Of a DNA stretch of 64,000 nt, positions 11,769 to 25,202 are shown one piece after another; the stretch's first letter is position 1; every line of letters begins with the position of its first letter. This DNA is from Fusarium oxysporum f. sp. lycopersici 4287 (Eukaryota > Ascomycota > Sordariomycetes > Hypocreales > Nectriaceae). The DNA lies in NCBI RefSeq assembly GCF_000149955.1, contig NC_030992.1, forward strand, positions 1,147,073-1,211,072, in the 5' to 3' direction. A program made the position numbers and the translations under genes. The notes beneath the pieces are model-generated. The model was given only the letters and a program-made list of their open reading frames with translations. It made no database searches and was not told the DNA's origin.

Positions 11769-12871
11769 TCGTCGGCAACGATGCTTTTGGATAGAATGGA
11801 ACGCGGTTTGATTCAGGAGAGCTCAATCCTTGATCTGCAATAGTCCGTTATCAGTCTTTGACCATAGGTAGTTTGTGCTGTTGCTTAAAGTTAATGTTCA
11901 TCATTTGTCGATACCTTATGTCTTGTTGGCCTATCACACCAGTGCGGCCATGACGCATTCTTTGATGCATCCTTGCTTGGTAGATGAAGTTAAGGAAGCG
12001 AGCTGCAGCTTCCCGTCAGGATGATCCGTAAGGGTCGGTGCATCTGGTGGAACGTTATCATTGAAGGAGCGAAAGGAGAACAAAGATGGATCATGCATAT
12101 ACCGGGCCAGGAATCTGGGAGGGAGATGTGGGAATGGATAGGAGAAGCAGGTTGGTCAAGCCGCATCACTTGAGCATCACCCGGGCACATATAGCAGCCC
12201 AGTGGGCAAGCAAGCACCTGCAGGTATGAATGGCCTCCCCTGCACGAAGACTCACTCGCCTCGGGCCCCTACACTTAGATCATTTTAGTAATTAACGATC
12301 CCTAAGCTTCCAAAAGTTTGGGCCATTTCACTGTGTGGCTTCCCTAAAGCTCTTCAGCTTTTTCTGCTGCTGCAGAGACTCATAGCCTAGCTACACTTCC
12401 GTGCCTAGGTATAAATTGCATCCGCACCCACTTCTCGCCTTCTCTCTTCTTTCCTTCAACAATTTTCCACAGCAACGAGCAACATAGCTCTTCATTCAAA
12501 GATTGTTTAGTCCTCCATCTTCTATTTCCCTTCTGTTACACCTTACTTCCATCCCGCTTTCTCTGTCAAACCTTGACAGTTCTTCGGGTATTTACCTCTC
12601 GCCTCTTCCTCTTCGTGGTTGCCCCGAGCATCGCACGACAGCGGAGGGGAGGAGCGAGGCTGCACCTTTCCTTCCCTTCCCTTGGAGCTTCATAATAAAT
12701 CCTCTCTTTGACTCAAATAGAGTCTTTGCCCTTCGTCCTCTTTTTACTATCCCTCAACACTTCTTAGTTCTTTCGCGCGCCCATCACATCAAGCGCTACG
12801 GGGAAATAAATACGCGCTCTTCATCACCCTTCTATAACACATTCCAACCCGTTCTGTTCACGTTCGTCAGA
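11769..12871. promoter_or_regulatory. Intergenic region and pyrimidine-rich leader
   Basis: Contains a TATAAAT box at 12410-12416, then about 450 bp of CT-rich sequence typical of fungal 5' leaders before the next ATG. An open frame in the leader begins with a non-ATG codon and has no coding character. Confidence 0.5.
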
Positions 12872-14684
12872 ATGAGCAACAGTATTGACCCAGATGCCGT
12901 CAAGGCGGCCACAATGGTAAGACTTCCTTGGTCCCTTCACATCATCGGGGTCTTTTTTGCATACAATCCCTTTCCCGAAACTGCTTTCGCTGTTGGTGCA
13001 CCATTTTATCATCTTCTCCAAGCCATATGGCGACGCTATAACTGACAAATCCTGGTAGGCCGACCTCTCTCGCTTTCGCCAGGAAGAACTTCCTCTGAGC
13101 CATCAAGCGAGAAGACCAGATCGCCCAACGTATGCCCCAAGCGGAAACAATGGAACCAACCACTATTCGGATACTACAAAGGCTGTTCTCGAGAACAAAT
13201 GGGCTGCCAAGATCAACGATGGAGAGTCCCAAAGTATGGAAGGCCTTGAGCTCGAAGATTCACGACCTTGGGCAAAAGGCCAGACAAGAAAGAGACTTCC
13301 GAACATTACAGTTGACAGGTAAGTCTTTCTGCCTACAACGTTGAGTTCTTCTAACACCTTCGACAGAGTTGCTCCAGCTATCCCTGCTTCCCGCGGAACG
13401 TTCTCCTCATATCAGTCTCGGGGAACTCGCGTTCAGTTCAAACCCACAACACCTGGTTAGAAGCCTTGTGTGTCAAGCATAATTGAGCGTTACAATGTTA
13501 ATATGGCCATAGCGACATGGGGCCCGCCACCTACGGAGACAGCTACTCGAACTAATCGTCAACAGCCTCCGCCTAATGCTATTCACAATGGCAGCTCTAC
13601 CACTGCGAACGCTGCTTCTGTAAACGGCACCTCTTGTACACCTTTGGTCGCGAAAAAGAAGAATGAGGACGACCGGGATCTTATTGCATCGGAGCGCCTC
13701 GTGTACAGAAAACAGTGCCACCTTGTTTCAGGGAAGGCTGAGGCACTTAGTATCGTCACAAATGTCGCCATCAAGATCCGAGATGCAGATAATGACGGCA
13801 TTTTGGAGATTCAAAACGACTCTAAGGGCGTTCGAATCCACAATGCTCTTGAACTCGAGCAACCTGTCATTGACGGCGTCTTTTGTACCATCAAGGTGAA
13901 AACTAGGCCCTTCTCCGAGAAGCTTCGATTTGCTACAGTTGGCGACGCGCAAGGTTTCAAGATTAACCTGTTCAAGCTCCAGAATGCTCTGTTGGATCAA
14001 CAAAAGGAACAAGACATCGGCGAGTCTCAGGTTGCTGACAATACCGAGGAAAGCAACAAGGCAGAGGAAGACGGCGACCTCTTAATGGCCTCCAGCCCCA
14101 TTGCAAGCACGGCATCCGATACTTCCATTCCCGTCCTCAATGATCCATCTCAACAGGCACCCACTGCGGATCAAGAGCCCCTTATCATGGCGGATGACGA
14201 TTGGGGAACAGCAGCTAACAACAACATTCCCAGCGTGGGGCATGAGACCATACAGCTGAGTCAGTTGTTACGCCAGGTTCTGGAGCAATTCGCTGCCCTG
14301 GGGAACCACTCCGGTGAGACTATGAATGGGATCGAGTATGAAATCCTCGAACAGGCTCTCAGCCACGGTTTCCTGCATGAGTGCGACGAGAAAGTGCGAG
14401 AGGATATCCTGGCCATCATTCGTTCCATGTTCAACGTGGGTTGCAAGTTGGTCTCCCGTGAATTTGCTTCGGGCCTCGGAGATACCATGGCAATCGAAAC
14501 CCCTGTGAATGGCAATGCCAAGGGTCTTGGTGGTGCAACCGCCGAGCAGGCGGAGGATTCGAAGCAGGTGGAGGATTCAACCAACCGCTCTGTGGTCGGT
14601 ATGCCTAAGGGCTTGGGTGCTTCACGTTTCGCCAAAAAGCCGGCGGCATACCATGGCAACTTCACCGGCCCGATCAAGTACTGA
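12872..14684 (+). CDS. Conserved hypothetical protein, 521 aa
   Basis: I do not recognise a family. Four exons (12872-12916, 13059-13318, 13367-13455, 13513-14684) splice in frame through introns of 142, 48 and 57 bp. The product starts MSNSIDPDAVKAATM. A polar N-terminal third is followed by a possible folded segment (LVSGKAEALSIVTNVAIKI to FKINLFKLQNALL), then an acidic Ser/Asp-rich linker, then a helical region (IQLSQLLRQVLEQFAAL to VREDILAIIRSMF). The end is low-complexity and basic (GLGASRFAKKPAAYHG). There is no signal peptide or membrane segment, so a soluble cytosolic or nuclear protein is likely. The long last-exon ORF also has an internal ATG, but the upstream exons give a better start. 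Confidence 0.75.
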
Positions 14685-14967
14685 GACTGATGCCGCTATG
14701 CTATGCTATGTACGAGAACAGAAAGCTTGGGGAAGGCTGTGACTTAATTTGGTGTAGAGGATCTCTCTTTTGGGCCTGGTAGTTGGGGCATTTGCTGCAA
14801 TGAAGGTTCTCCAACAAGTGCTTTCAAGGGTAATTTTGGAGATTGGCCTATCTACAGGCAATGGAAGCGACTAATGCATGTTTGTAGAAATTGAGATAGT
14901 CCCAGCGTACCCAGCGTAATTAAGCAAGCTGTCTGGATCCTTTTCACTGCTGGTTGTGTGAATATGT

Positions 14968-15396
14968 TTATAATTGTTCGTTTTTCTCGTGACATCTGTC
15001 TTTATATGTTTCCAGCAACTGTCTAGAGTCACGGTCAAGTCCTTGGCCATCCTTCAAGGCGTCGGCAGCAAGTTGCTCAGCTTCTCTATAACGGTGAAAG
15101 AAGTAGTGTTCTTCAACGGCATGGATAACCTCCTGAATGTCCATCTTGGTGGCGTCAGGGCCAAGTGGGAGCTTAACTTTCTGGTAAATCTTTTCCCAGG
15201 TCAGTAGATATCCCTATTTACGCCAAGGTTCACTTACATCGCCGTTCTCAACCTTTGCGTTGTACTCCTTCTGGACTACTCGCCAAGCTTCTTCTGACTG
15301 TCCTGTGCGGCGGGACTTTGTCGCCTCTGCTTCATCGGCTTCATCTGAAGATACATCTGCGAAGGCGAAGTTGGCGAGGGGATCTTCTTCATCCAT
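14968..15396 (-). CDS. Small conserved hypothetical protein, 126 aa
   Basis: Not recognised. Two exons (15396-15238 and 15189-14968) are joined across a 48-bp intron with donor GTAAGT and branch TACTGAC. The protein begins MDEEDPLANFAFADVSSDEA, with an acidic N-terminus and a likely disordered stretch. It continues with helices (EEAWRVVQKEYNAKVE; DIQEVIHAVEEHYFFHRYREAEQLAADAL). The second half looks like a single helical-hairpin, TPR-like unit. A second in-frame acceptor (ACCAG) 9 nt further in cannot be excluded. Soluble; function unknown. An upstream in-frame extension without an ATG was ignored. Confidence 0.65.
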
Positions 15397-16023
15397 TTTG
15401 TGGTTTACTTTTGGCTGTGAATGACGATGAAGGAAGGAAAGTAGAGACTGAGTTTTTGGGTCGATGATAGGACCCACTTGGATCTGATGTGTAATGGTTG
15501 GATGGCAAAGGCCTTGACTACTTGACGGTTGTTGATTGAATCTCTGTATAGGTAGTTTCAGATTTGAGTTCCTTGTTAATATGAAGGTCACTACGGAGTA
15601 TTAAGCCTCATGCTGTGCGTCTGGGTATGATTTCTCGTCTTGTAAATAAGATGGGTATAGACCTCGTCCCCGAGGAGCAAGAAAAAGACGACGTTGAAAT
15701 ACACTTATCAAAGAGGCCTCTAAATTTAGGCTAACTTACCTGAATCCTTTTATCATTTATAATTTAATGTCCTAAGTTTTATTGCCTCCCCTAACGTCAC
15801 ATATATAGCGTCCCTTGGTCTGAGTAATGGTGAATAAGTATGAGATAAGTTACACCTGATTGTGAAGTACTGCTGCTATCAATCCATGGATTTACAGGGG
15901 TGGATAGCTGTGATGTAACGACGTGGGGCAAGGTCTCGACGCGGGGCATATTCCAAAGACATTCAAGCTCTTGGTCACTTCTTCAACTCATTTCATTCTC
16001 ATTTTACAACATAATTCGCAAAT
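15397..16023. other. Divergent intergenic region
   Basis: Lies between two divergently oriented genes and likely holds both promoters. An AT-rich patch at about 15710-15790 again contains CCTAAGTTT-type words like those near 9.6 kb. No gene seen. Confidence 0.45.
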
Positions 16024-16902
16024 ATGGAGAGCCAGGTTGAAAGGCTTGTCGAGAAGGCGTGGAAGAAGTATGAGGAAACGCCAAAGGACAAGAGATTATG
16101 TGAGTACCCGTCAACACTCATCTTCTTTCAATAGAGCTCTCATGAGCTGAGACGTCACCCTTCTCTATATCGAGATACTTCTCACCGGAACAAATGGATT
16201 ATCTGGTTAACACTCTTAGTGATCGGCGTTGCTGGTATCCCCGGCTCAGGTCAGTAAACCCACTCAACTTCAAGCCTCGGCACTCACAACTCTTCAGGCA
16301 AAACGACCTTCTCACAAATCATTACCAATCGAATCAATGCCCGCGCCTCCTCTTCAGATCCCTCCTCTCCTCCTCCAGCAACATTCGTTCCCATGGACGG
16401 CTTCCATCTCACCCGCGCCGCTCTCTCCGCCATGCCAGACCCCGATACAGCCCATTTCCGCCGCGGCGCAGCCTTTACCTTCGATGCGCCCAAGTTCCTC
16501 ACCCTTGTCCAAGCACTCTCCAAGAGACCAATTTCATCAGAGCCAATTCTTGCGCCATCCTTTGATCATGCGCTGAAAGATCCTCGAGATGACGATATTG
16601 TCGTCAAGCCGGAGCATCGTGTTGTTGTACTTGAGGGGAACTACCTTGCGCTAGATCAAGATGTCTGGCGAGATGCGGCGAAGCTTCTGGATGAGGTGTG
16701 GTTCGTTGAGGTGGACTTTGAGGTTGCGAGGAGGAGGCTTAGGGAGAGGCATGTAAGAGCAGGCATTGTGAAGGATCTGGAAGAGGGAGATAGAAGGGCC
16801 ATGGAGAACGATCTTGTCAATGGTAAAGAGATCATTGACTTTAAACTTAAAGTAGACGAGGTGATCCAAAGTCGAGAAGACGGAAGTTGGGTCCATGAAT
16901 AG
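16024..16902 (+). CDS. YFH7: Yfh7-like P-loop ATP-dependent kinase
   Basis: Member of the phosphoribulokinase/uridine-kinase/pantothenate-kinase-like P-loop group resembling yeast Yfh7; 236 aa. Exons 16024-16099, 16220-16249 and 16298-16902 join in frame; the middle exon is only 30 nt and encodes most of the Walker A motif. Spliced, residues ~27-38 read IGVAGIPGSGKTT. VPMDGFHL carries the Walker B/base region, then RRGAAFTFDAPKFL and VVVLEGNYLAL, then the lid-like ARRRLRERHVRAGI, all hallmarks of this family. The physiological substrate of Yfh7 proteins is not established. Without the two short introns the P-loop is lost, so the exon model is well supported. Confidence 0.88.
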
Positions 16903-17112
16903 AAGACCTGAATAGAGAAATAATAAATACTTTGTGCATTCTATCGGCCAGTGTCAAAGGATATCTCTTCTAAGTCTCTCTAACCATATCATCGTAGTCT
17001 TTCCAAAACGCAAGCTATGCCAATATAACCAAACCCTACTCCAACGCTGTAATAAGAACCAGCAATGCTCAAATTCGCTCAAATCGAGTGGCCCACTCAG
17101 TTGGCAGTCGCA

Positions 17113-18289
17113 TCATGTTTCGTTCGATGTTCTAGATCGTTCCGCGCTCAGCTTGCGAATCTCTTGCGCCATGCTATGTCCCTTGCCCTTGCGCGCTGAG
17201 GTGATCGAGCCACGACTCACATCCCGTCCAGCAGTAGCGGTCTGGTCTAGACCCAGCACTTCAATGAGCTCAGGAATCTCAGCGTGATCGCGCGTCGTCT
17301 TCATTCGATGGCACCATGTAACTCTCTTCTCCTCGTTTCCATCGTGGTCTGGGCCTCGTTCTTCTGCTTCTTCGAATGCGCTAATAGGCTTCGCCTTTTC
17401 GTCTCGTGGTGTTGAGACGGGTGTGAGGATGTCTCGCGGTTCGAAGAGGAACTCGCCGCCAACTTGACGCTGATCACCCATCTTGAGAACGTTTCCAGTT
17501 GGTATTTGCTTCACTCCTTGGACTATGCTGCCTACAATGCTGTGCATCATGCTTCGGCGCATGTAGGCTGGCTTGGTGCCTAGTTGCAGCGTTTTGGACA
17601 TGCCAAGGGCGTCGAAAAGGGACCTTGTCGGATCGGTATATACAGGAAAGCGACATCCTGTCTCATTGACATACATATCAATGAGCGCAGGATCACCACA
17701 CCCAATAACCGCAATGAATGTGCTCACTGGTAGTCGCAAGAGAGCTTCGGGAGTAATAGCCTCGGACAAAGAGCGCAGAAACTCTTGGCAGTTCTAGAGG
17801 GACAATATCAGTAACATGAAACGACCACGAGACGAAGGGGTCACGACATACGCCACAGAAGAAATGTCTAACAAAGATGATGAGCACGCGTCGTGCAACG
17901 TTGCTACCAGTGTAAAGGGTCTTGAAGGGGTGCGATTTTCCGTGTCTGTCGAGAACAATGTAGTTTTCGATCTTGTTGAGGGTTTCGGCAGAGGGTAAGT
18001 CGTTATTCGTCGCAAGTTCGCCTTCAAAGTCTTCGGGCTGCGTCTTGTCGACCTTGATCGGTGTAGGAGGAGACTTGCTTCTTGTAGAACCAGCTTTTCT
18101 AGGTACAGAGCAAGTATCGCATTTTAGAGCTTCAGAGGTCTTTTCGTCAGAGTCTTGCGCTGGTCGTGGAGGAAGAGTCGGGGCTCGTTCGACGGAAGGA
18201 CTCTCAGGAGGGATGCCTCCCACGGGCTTGCGCTCAATGGGAGATTTCGTGGTGGTTGAGGCTTTAGCCTCAATATGGTTGTCCGTCAT
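17113..18289 (-). CDS. AhpC/TSA-like (PRXL2/AAED1-type) thioredoxin-fold protein
   Basis: 372 aa from exons 18289-17852 and 17793-17113 with a 58-bp intron. The first ~100 residues are Pro/Ser/Lys-rich and probably disordered. A thioredoxin-like domain follows: ENYIVLDRHGKSHPFKTLY, then LIIFVRHFFCGNCQEFLRSL with a CxxC (CGNC) at the peroxiredoxin-like active site, then STFIAVIGCGDPALIDMY and CRFPVYTDPTRSLFDALGM. This order is that of the AhpC-TSA_2/AAED1 group. The C-terminal ~100 residues are a charged extension. The start is the first ATG (MTDNHIEAKAS). Probable role is thiol redox chemistry; no partner is evident from neighbours. Confidence 0.85.
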
Positions 18290-19474
18290 GTTGGTCCAGG
18301 AGATCTTCAAAAACTAAGAGATATCGCGAGTCGTGAAAGACCAAGGTTGCAGTGGAAGTTGAGCTTAATTAAGTGAGGGAACCCAATCGCAGAGGGGCAT
18401 ACAAGCGGCCCGTGAGTGGCGCCGCTAACAGAACGGTCTCCAGCTTATAAGGGGCCGGCCGCAGTGGAGAAGGAGTTTCGCTGCGTCGTAAACGTAAACG
18501 GAATGACAGTGGCTTAGATTCGTGAAGAGGAAGGTTTTATGAAGTTATCACGATATTCCTGGTTCTGAGAAAAGGGGGGAGACGTGGCGTTTTAGGTCGG
18601 GTCGGGTTTCTTGTCCATGAAGCGGCAAACTGACTTATGACCTGGTGGCTACCCTTGTTTGGCTGACGATGCCCTGAATTTCAGCGGCAGGGTAAGTTTT
18701 AGCTTGATTTTTGGCTGCTTGTGAGGTCATACATTGGACTGCCAGGGGATTGGATACCCTGGAGGTGTTGTGAAACCGTCCACCTTGTACCGACTGAAGG
18801 CATGAAAAATATCTCCATTCTGAGTAAGTGTATTGAGAAATAACTTGTTAGTGATTCTAAAGGTCTTTTAGTACAAATTGGGTACTGCAGGGTCGCGGCG
18901 TGAGAAAAGATCAGCGTCTTATCACAGGAACAGAAGTGCTTCTGAATTCACTGAAACACACTTGACAGCCATGGCAAACGTCACAGCATAAAATCGGGCA
19001 GTACCGCATCTACAACGCCAATATAGTGCTGTGAAACCAAGCCATGTAGTAACATGGATCATAAACCATCGTTTATATCCAACAGGTCGTCACAAGATAT
19101 ACTAAGAGTTCGATGTTTGGTAAAGGCATGGGTTGTAAGTAATTGCCGATTACGACAGCCCGAGCGCTATTTATAAACACCAACAGTATCAATTATGGTC
19201 CAATCCATATTCGAGGCCTGAGTCGTTCTCTGACAATTAACCGCCTCGCGTATCATTGGCATGGATGTCCAATCCACTTTCGTCATGTCAAAAATCTGTC
19301 AGCGGGGACTAGACCAGACAGAAATGCTTGTCCCCATCGAGAGCCAAGTCCGTCCAAGTATTTCTGTCGATAGAAGTCAAAATCTTGGTGGGGTGTGACA
19401 TCTTCCCACTCATCCAACCCTCCCACCAAATTCTCTCTTTTTTTGCAGCTCTCACTCATGCGCAGTTAGCCAAG
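18290..19474. other. Divergent intergenic region
   Basis: About 1.2 kb between the peroxiredoxin-like gene and methionine aminopeptidase 2, which are transcribed away from each other; both promoters should be here. No coding or RNA feature recognised. Confidence 0.5.
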
Positions 19475-20987
<1,513 letters not shown>

Positions 20988-22143
20988 ACGGATCTACTAC
21001 TATGTCATGGAGCGGATTGTGAGATGGACTCTGAAATATGACTCTCCTCTTTCGACACGAACAAGTTTGACTATGTAAATAAACACAAAATATGATTTAC
21101 GTTAGGAATATATGGCATTATGGCATAGCCAACTACGTATGAAGACTTGTAGATTGGTTTATGGCATAAATGATGCAGCATTACAGCGGCCAATAGCCTG
21201 AATACCGACAACATCATTATGCAAGAACCTGGCAGGTTATGCATTGCTACGTTGACAAATTGCGTAGTTATGACCCCCAATGCAATCAACTGCCCATTTT
21301 GACGGCTGCAAGATGATCGATCGATCTATCTAATCTTGGAATACCACAGAAAATGACTGATGCTATTTTGAGTTTCTGTATCGATTCTTGTACATTCCAC
21401 AGACCAAGACCCTTGAAATTTGATCTTCTCACCCGCGTTAATCCCTTCCCCATATCGAGCCTCACAGTGACAAGTTGACCAATGCTTGACGTTTGATCAC
21501 CAACGCTTAGCTTCATCGTTCTCCGGTTTTTCCCCATCATTGACGCACTCGCCACTCTGTGGCACACTCGCTCTTCCAGCAATGCACGAGACCAGAAATC
21601 GAGCTCCGACCTCCTCCTGCAGACCGAGCCAATCACCGCATCTCAATATCCCGAGGCTTTATCGCGATCGAGAGGCTTTGCCGTGTAGGGTTAGCTCTGT
21701 GTCGTATCGGGTTTAGTGGCTGAACGCGGATGTGCTCGGGCCCAGAGCCGATGGCCGGCGATAGCGAGTACCCTCCTTCACATGGAATATTTTTTTCTTA
21801 GAGGCCCGTAGAAGGAGGAGTCAGGGCGGTGTCCCCAATTAAAAAGGCCGCATCGCCATCCATCTCCGTCCAGCGCTCATCTTTACCCTCACTTCCGTCA
21901 CTCTCCATCGCCACTGGAGCATCTTGTATATCTTCGTTTTCTGCGACTGATATAATAAGGAAGGCGTCTACTTTCTTTTACATCTTTGATTTTTTGACTC
22001 TTCACAAGAACGAGTTTCTTCTTTCTTTGAAAAGCTTTTAGCTTCTACACCCGAAAAAAAAAAAAGTTTCTGACTCCCACGCGAGCAACTTCTAACTTCC
22101 ACAACCACCTGCGACAAACCTCAACGAGCCTTCATCAATCAAA
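20988..22143. other. Intergenic region with long pyrimidine-rich leader
   Basis: Downstream of methionine aminopeptidase 2. The last ~300 bp before 22144 are CT-rich with an A-run at 22054-22064 and look like promoter plus 5' leader of the PRELI gene. No gene seen. Confidence 0.5.
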
Positions 22144-22698
22144 ATGAAGGTCTTCAGCAACAAGGTCACATACAACTACTCCTGGGACGAGGTGTCCACA
22201 GCAAACTGGACAAAGTACGGCCCCTGGAACAACAAGTCTGAGCATGTCATTGCCGTCGACACCCTCTCCCGCGAAGTCGACCCCGCGACCGGTATCCTTC
22301 GCACCGAGCGTCTGATCACCTGCAAGCAAACCGTGCCCGATTGGATCAAGACCATCATCGGTGGTACTGGCGACGAGAGCTTCATGTATGAGGCTAGCTA
22401 CGTCGACCCCATCAACAAGACCGTCACCATGGTTAGCCAGAACTTGACATGGAGCAACCTCGTCAACGTTCAGGAGGAGGTCGTATACAAGCCCCTCGGC
22501 GACCACCAAACACAGTTCATCCAGAACGCCAACATCACTGCTCTCTGCGGTGGCTGGCAGCGAATTAAGAACAGCATCGAGGACACCATGGTGTCTCGCT
22601 TCCGTGAGAACGCTGTCAAGGGCCGTGAGGGCTTCGAGCGCGTTCTGATGATGAGCCGCAAGGCTTTCGCCGAGGAGAAGGCGCGCCAGATTCTATGA
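22144..22698 (+). CDS. PRELI/MSF1 family phospholipid transfer protein, Ups2/Slowmo-like
   Basis: Intronless, 184 aa. The full length is one PRELI/MSF1 domain: MKVFSNKVTYNYSWDEVSTA, then IAVDTLSREVDPATGILRTERL, YEASYVDPINKTVTM, and a C-terminal helix with NAVKGREGFERVLMM. Family members shuttle phosphatidic acid or phosphatidylserine across the mitochondrial intermembrane space in complex with Mdm35. The MK(I/V) start, the spacing after the LSREVDP segment and the Trp/Ile-rich DWIKTIIGG resemble Ups2/SLMO more than Ups1. That subgroup call is inference. A second PRELI-type gene lies at 41.5-42.2 kb. Confidence 0.88.
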   Translation: MKVFSNKVTYNYSWDEVSTANWTKYGPWNNKSEHVIAVDTLSREVDPATGILRTERLITCKQTVPDWIKTIIGGTGDESFMYEASYVDPINKTVTMVSQNLTWSNLVNVQEEVVYKPLGDHQTQFIQNANITALCGGWQRIKNSIEDTMVSRFRENAVKGREGFERVLMMSRKAFAEEKARQIL

Positions 22699-24101
22699 GT
22701 TTACCATCACGTATGAATCACGCCTTATCTCCGACCCGCAATACCTTATCTCCAAGGGTTGCACACGACACCAATCTCCACTACTCACCGCTACACTATT
22801 TAACGACGACACGGCATAAAAGACGGGCGCGCGATATTAAAAAAGAGGAGTAGATGACACTTGCAGCATTTTATTGGCGTTTAGAAGGTTGTTCAAAAGT
22901 TGTACACAAAAAGAGGATTTTGCTCATTTCGGCATGATACATCTCATTACATCAATGCCTTGCGTTTTGGAGTTGTTCGGACTATACCCCCGGTCTATTA
23001 GACAGTCGAGAGCACATGGACCCCGAGGAATTGCCTCGGGTTCATCGCCTAGAACGGGCTTCTTGATAGAGTCACTGATTAGAATACTTAATCATGAAAC
23101 CTATTACTATAAACTGCTATTCCACCCACAGTGATGATTATACAATACTACTTCTTAACCTTGGTACTAACATAGCCGCTTCGGCTGAAGCGATCTCACA
23201 CACCATATGCACTCACCCACACTTGATCGCTTCTCAACGGCCTTTGCCCGGCATTCGCTATTTCTAGTGCCGAATGGCTCACACCTTTATCTCTCCGTTC
23301 CCATCCGGCCGAGCATCGGTGGTTCGTGACCCTTCTTTCCCCGCAGCGGCCGGTTTGAGGGGGTGGGTGACTAGGGAAGTTTAAAGATGGGATTGTCGGA
23401 AGCCAATGTTTTGTTCTATGATTAGATTGGGCTTGGATGAAATTCTATAACTTTTTGAATTGGGTGTGGCTTGCAGAACAAAGACGGAATTTGGTGTTGG
23501 TCCGAGTATAGTAAATAACTTTATGAGAAGTTCCTGAGCGTCATGAAGTTCAGTCCATACAAATTCTGAGGCTTGGGGCTTAATAGAGGTGAATGAGATA
23601 TCACGATGTTCATGCTCAATGATCACTAAATTGCCTAATTCTCGGTTCTCAAGTCGCTGTCATGATATCAGAGGCGTTAAAGAATTGCGCCTGATGAGGA
23701 TGATTAACTTTACATAGCCAGCCCTCATGGGGAAGTAAAACTTCTGACCAAGTCAAAGAACCGCACCATGCTGAGAGAAAACTACTTTTGATGACACAAT
23801 ACTATTTGTTGGTCCTGGCACGTAGGCCGAAGTTGTTCAATTTCGCAATATACTATGAAACCCATGAGAGTTCGCTAGCCAGTGTTGCCATCTAGATGAT
23901 ATAGCAACTGAATGCAATTTGCACTGGTCTGCCCCAATCCCAGACCTATACTCTGTTCTTTGCCATTTGCTCTCAAATCCCTGTGAGAAGTATTTTGTTG
24001 AACTTCGATATTGATCCCCTGTCAAGAAATGGATCACTCTTTGGTGATGTGTAATACAAATGAGACAACAAGATCAAGAACCCTTAGAAGAGTGAGTTTC
24101 C
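22699..24101. other. Intergenic region containing a hairpin-rich block
   Basis: 1.4 kb between convergent genes, otherwise AT-leaning and non-coding. It contains the GC-richer, hairpin-rich segment listed separately at 23174-23356. Confidence 0.5.
23174..23356. ncRNA. Candidate structured RNA (unclassified)
   Basis: GC-rich island in AT-leaning intergenic DNA with three stem candidates: CGCTTC/GAAGCG (6 bp, GGCT loop), CATTCG/CGAATG (13-nt loop) and CCGGCCG/CGGCCGG (7 bp, enclosing about 40 nt). A GGTTCGTGACC word inside the last stem resembles a weak pol III B-box. I cannot match it to U1-U6, 5S, SRP, RNase P/MRP or U3. Strand unknown. It may be a chance GC patch. Confidence 0.2.
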
Positions 24102-25202
24102 CTAGTTGTCGTAGTGATCAAACATAGGAAGATCAGAATCATCAGACTCCTCAGACTCATCATCACTGTCATATTCACTCTCACCATCGCTCCCCATCCC
24201 GACCTGTCCTCCACGAGTATCTCCTAGAATCGCCTCAAGCTGCTGCCGCAGTTCCGCATTCTGCTTGCGGATCTTGTTCCTACGGCGCCGGAGCATATCC
24301 TCACAGTACACAGACAGAACATTGTCTGAAGATCCAGGCTGTCGAGATTCCCAGTTGGCAGCAGCCCGGGCTGCAATGTGCAGCAGTTGACGGGCCTGAT
24401 GGTGGTGAATCTCTTCTGTATCCCCTTTATGAAGTTCATACTCCTTGTCATCCGAGATTCTATCAAGAGTCTCGTGGAAAGTTTCGACAGTCTCGATGCA
24501 GAGCTCTAGGGCAGACTCCTTTGTCATGCCAAGGGACGTAGAGATAGAGAATTTGGGCTTAGAGTTCCCAGTCACTTCCTGCCACACAGCGGACAGAACC
24601 TCACGTTCTTCGGCGGCGCGCTCGACTCGGTCGCGGTGATCTTGAGTAAGAACATTGGTGATGTAGGCGCCGTTCATGAACTGGTTGTGGTTCGCAATCT
24701 TGAAGTCCTCGGCATACTAAGCGGCGAGAGCATTGTTGAGCTGGTTGCGAAGTAGACGGACATGCATACGGTACAGAACAGTGTCGCAGAGAGTACCAGA
24801 CCAAGTACCCTGAGCGAAGACAAGAGGAATGTCGCCAGGAATCTCAGGCCGAGAGTTGTAGACAAGGCTGAGGTCCCACATACGACGGATGACGCGGAGA
24901 GAAGTCTCGCCATACTTGATGACGATGGTCTTGGAGAGACCATACATCTCATTGCTGTCTTGCTTCTGATACTGCGCGATCTCCTCGCAGAGTGGACCGA
25001 TGACGTCCTTGAGGGATCGGTTGTCGAGTTCTTTAGCGTAGCGGAGCTGGTTATAGAGGTGAGTGTTTCGGATGATAGCGTGAGGGACGGTTAGAGCGAA
25101 TGGGCCTGGGGATGGCTCGGACCTGCGCGAGTAGGCCTCGACGTTGAGGCCCTCGGACCAGGGGACGGTGACGAGCTTGGAGGGGAGCTCTGGGGGAGAC
25201 AT
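24102..25202 (-). pseudogene. Hypothetical protein gene interrupted by one in-frame TAG
   Basis: From the ATG at 25202 the same frame runs to 24102 (366 sense positions plus stop), broken only by TAG at 24719-24717. The first segment (MSPPELPSKLVTVPWSEGLN to RNQLNNALAA) and the second (YAEDFKIANHNQFMNGAYIT to DLPMFDHYDN) read as one continuous protein without a frame change. It is helical, with an RRRRNKIRKQNAELRQQLEAIL coiled-coil-like segment and an Asp/Ser/Glu-rich acidic tail. I do not recognise the family. An intron ending at CTTAG|T is possible only with a poor phase-0 donor (GTCCGT) and would delete coding-looking sequence. Options: nonsense allele (CAG to TAG is one C-to-T change), sequencing error, or readthrough. 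Confidence 0.6.

Noticed and set aside
12503..13045. 180-codon plus-strand ORF in the leader of the 521-aa hypothetical
   Set aside because: Begins at a non-ATG codon, is CT-rich, and overlaps the first coding exon and intron of a well-spliced gene.
23201..23240. ATCGCTTCTC word resembling the 5' end of U2 snRNA
   Set aside because: The branch-site-binding GTAGTA segment expected shortly downstream in U2 is absent, so the match is likely chance.
24717..24763. Intron ending at CTTAG that would remove the TAG in the hypothetical gene
   Set aside because: The only phase-compatible nearby donor is GTCCGT without a good branch site, and it would remove coding-looking sequence; the better GTATGC donor breaks the frame.
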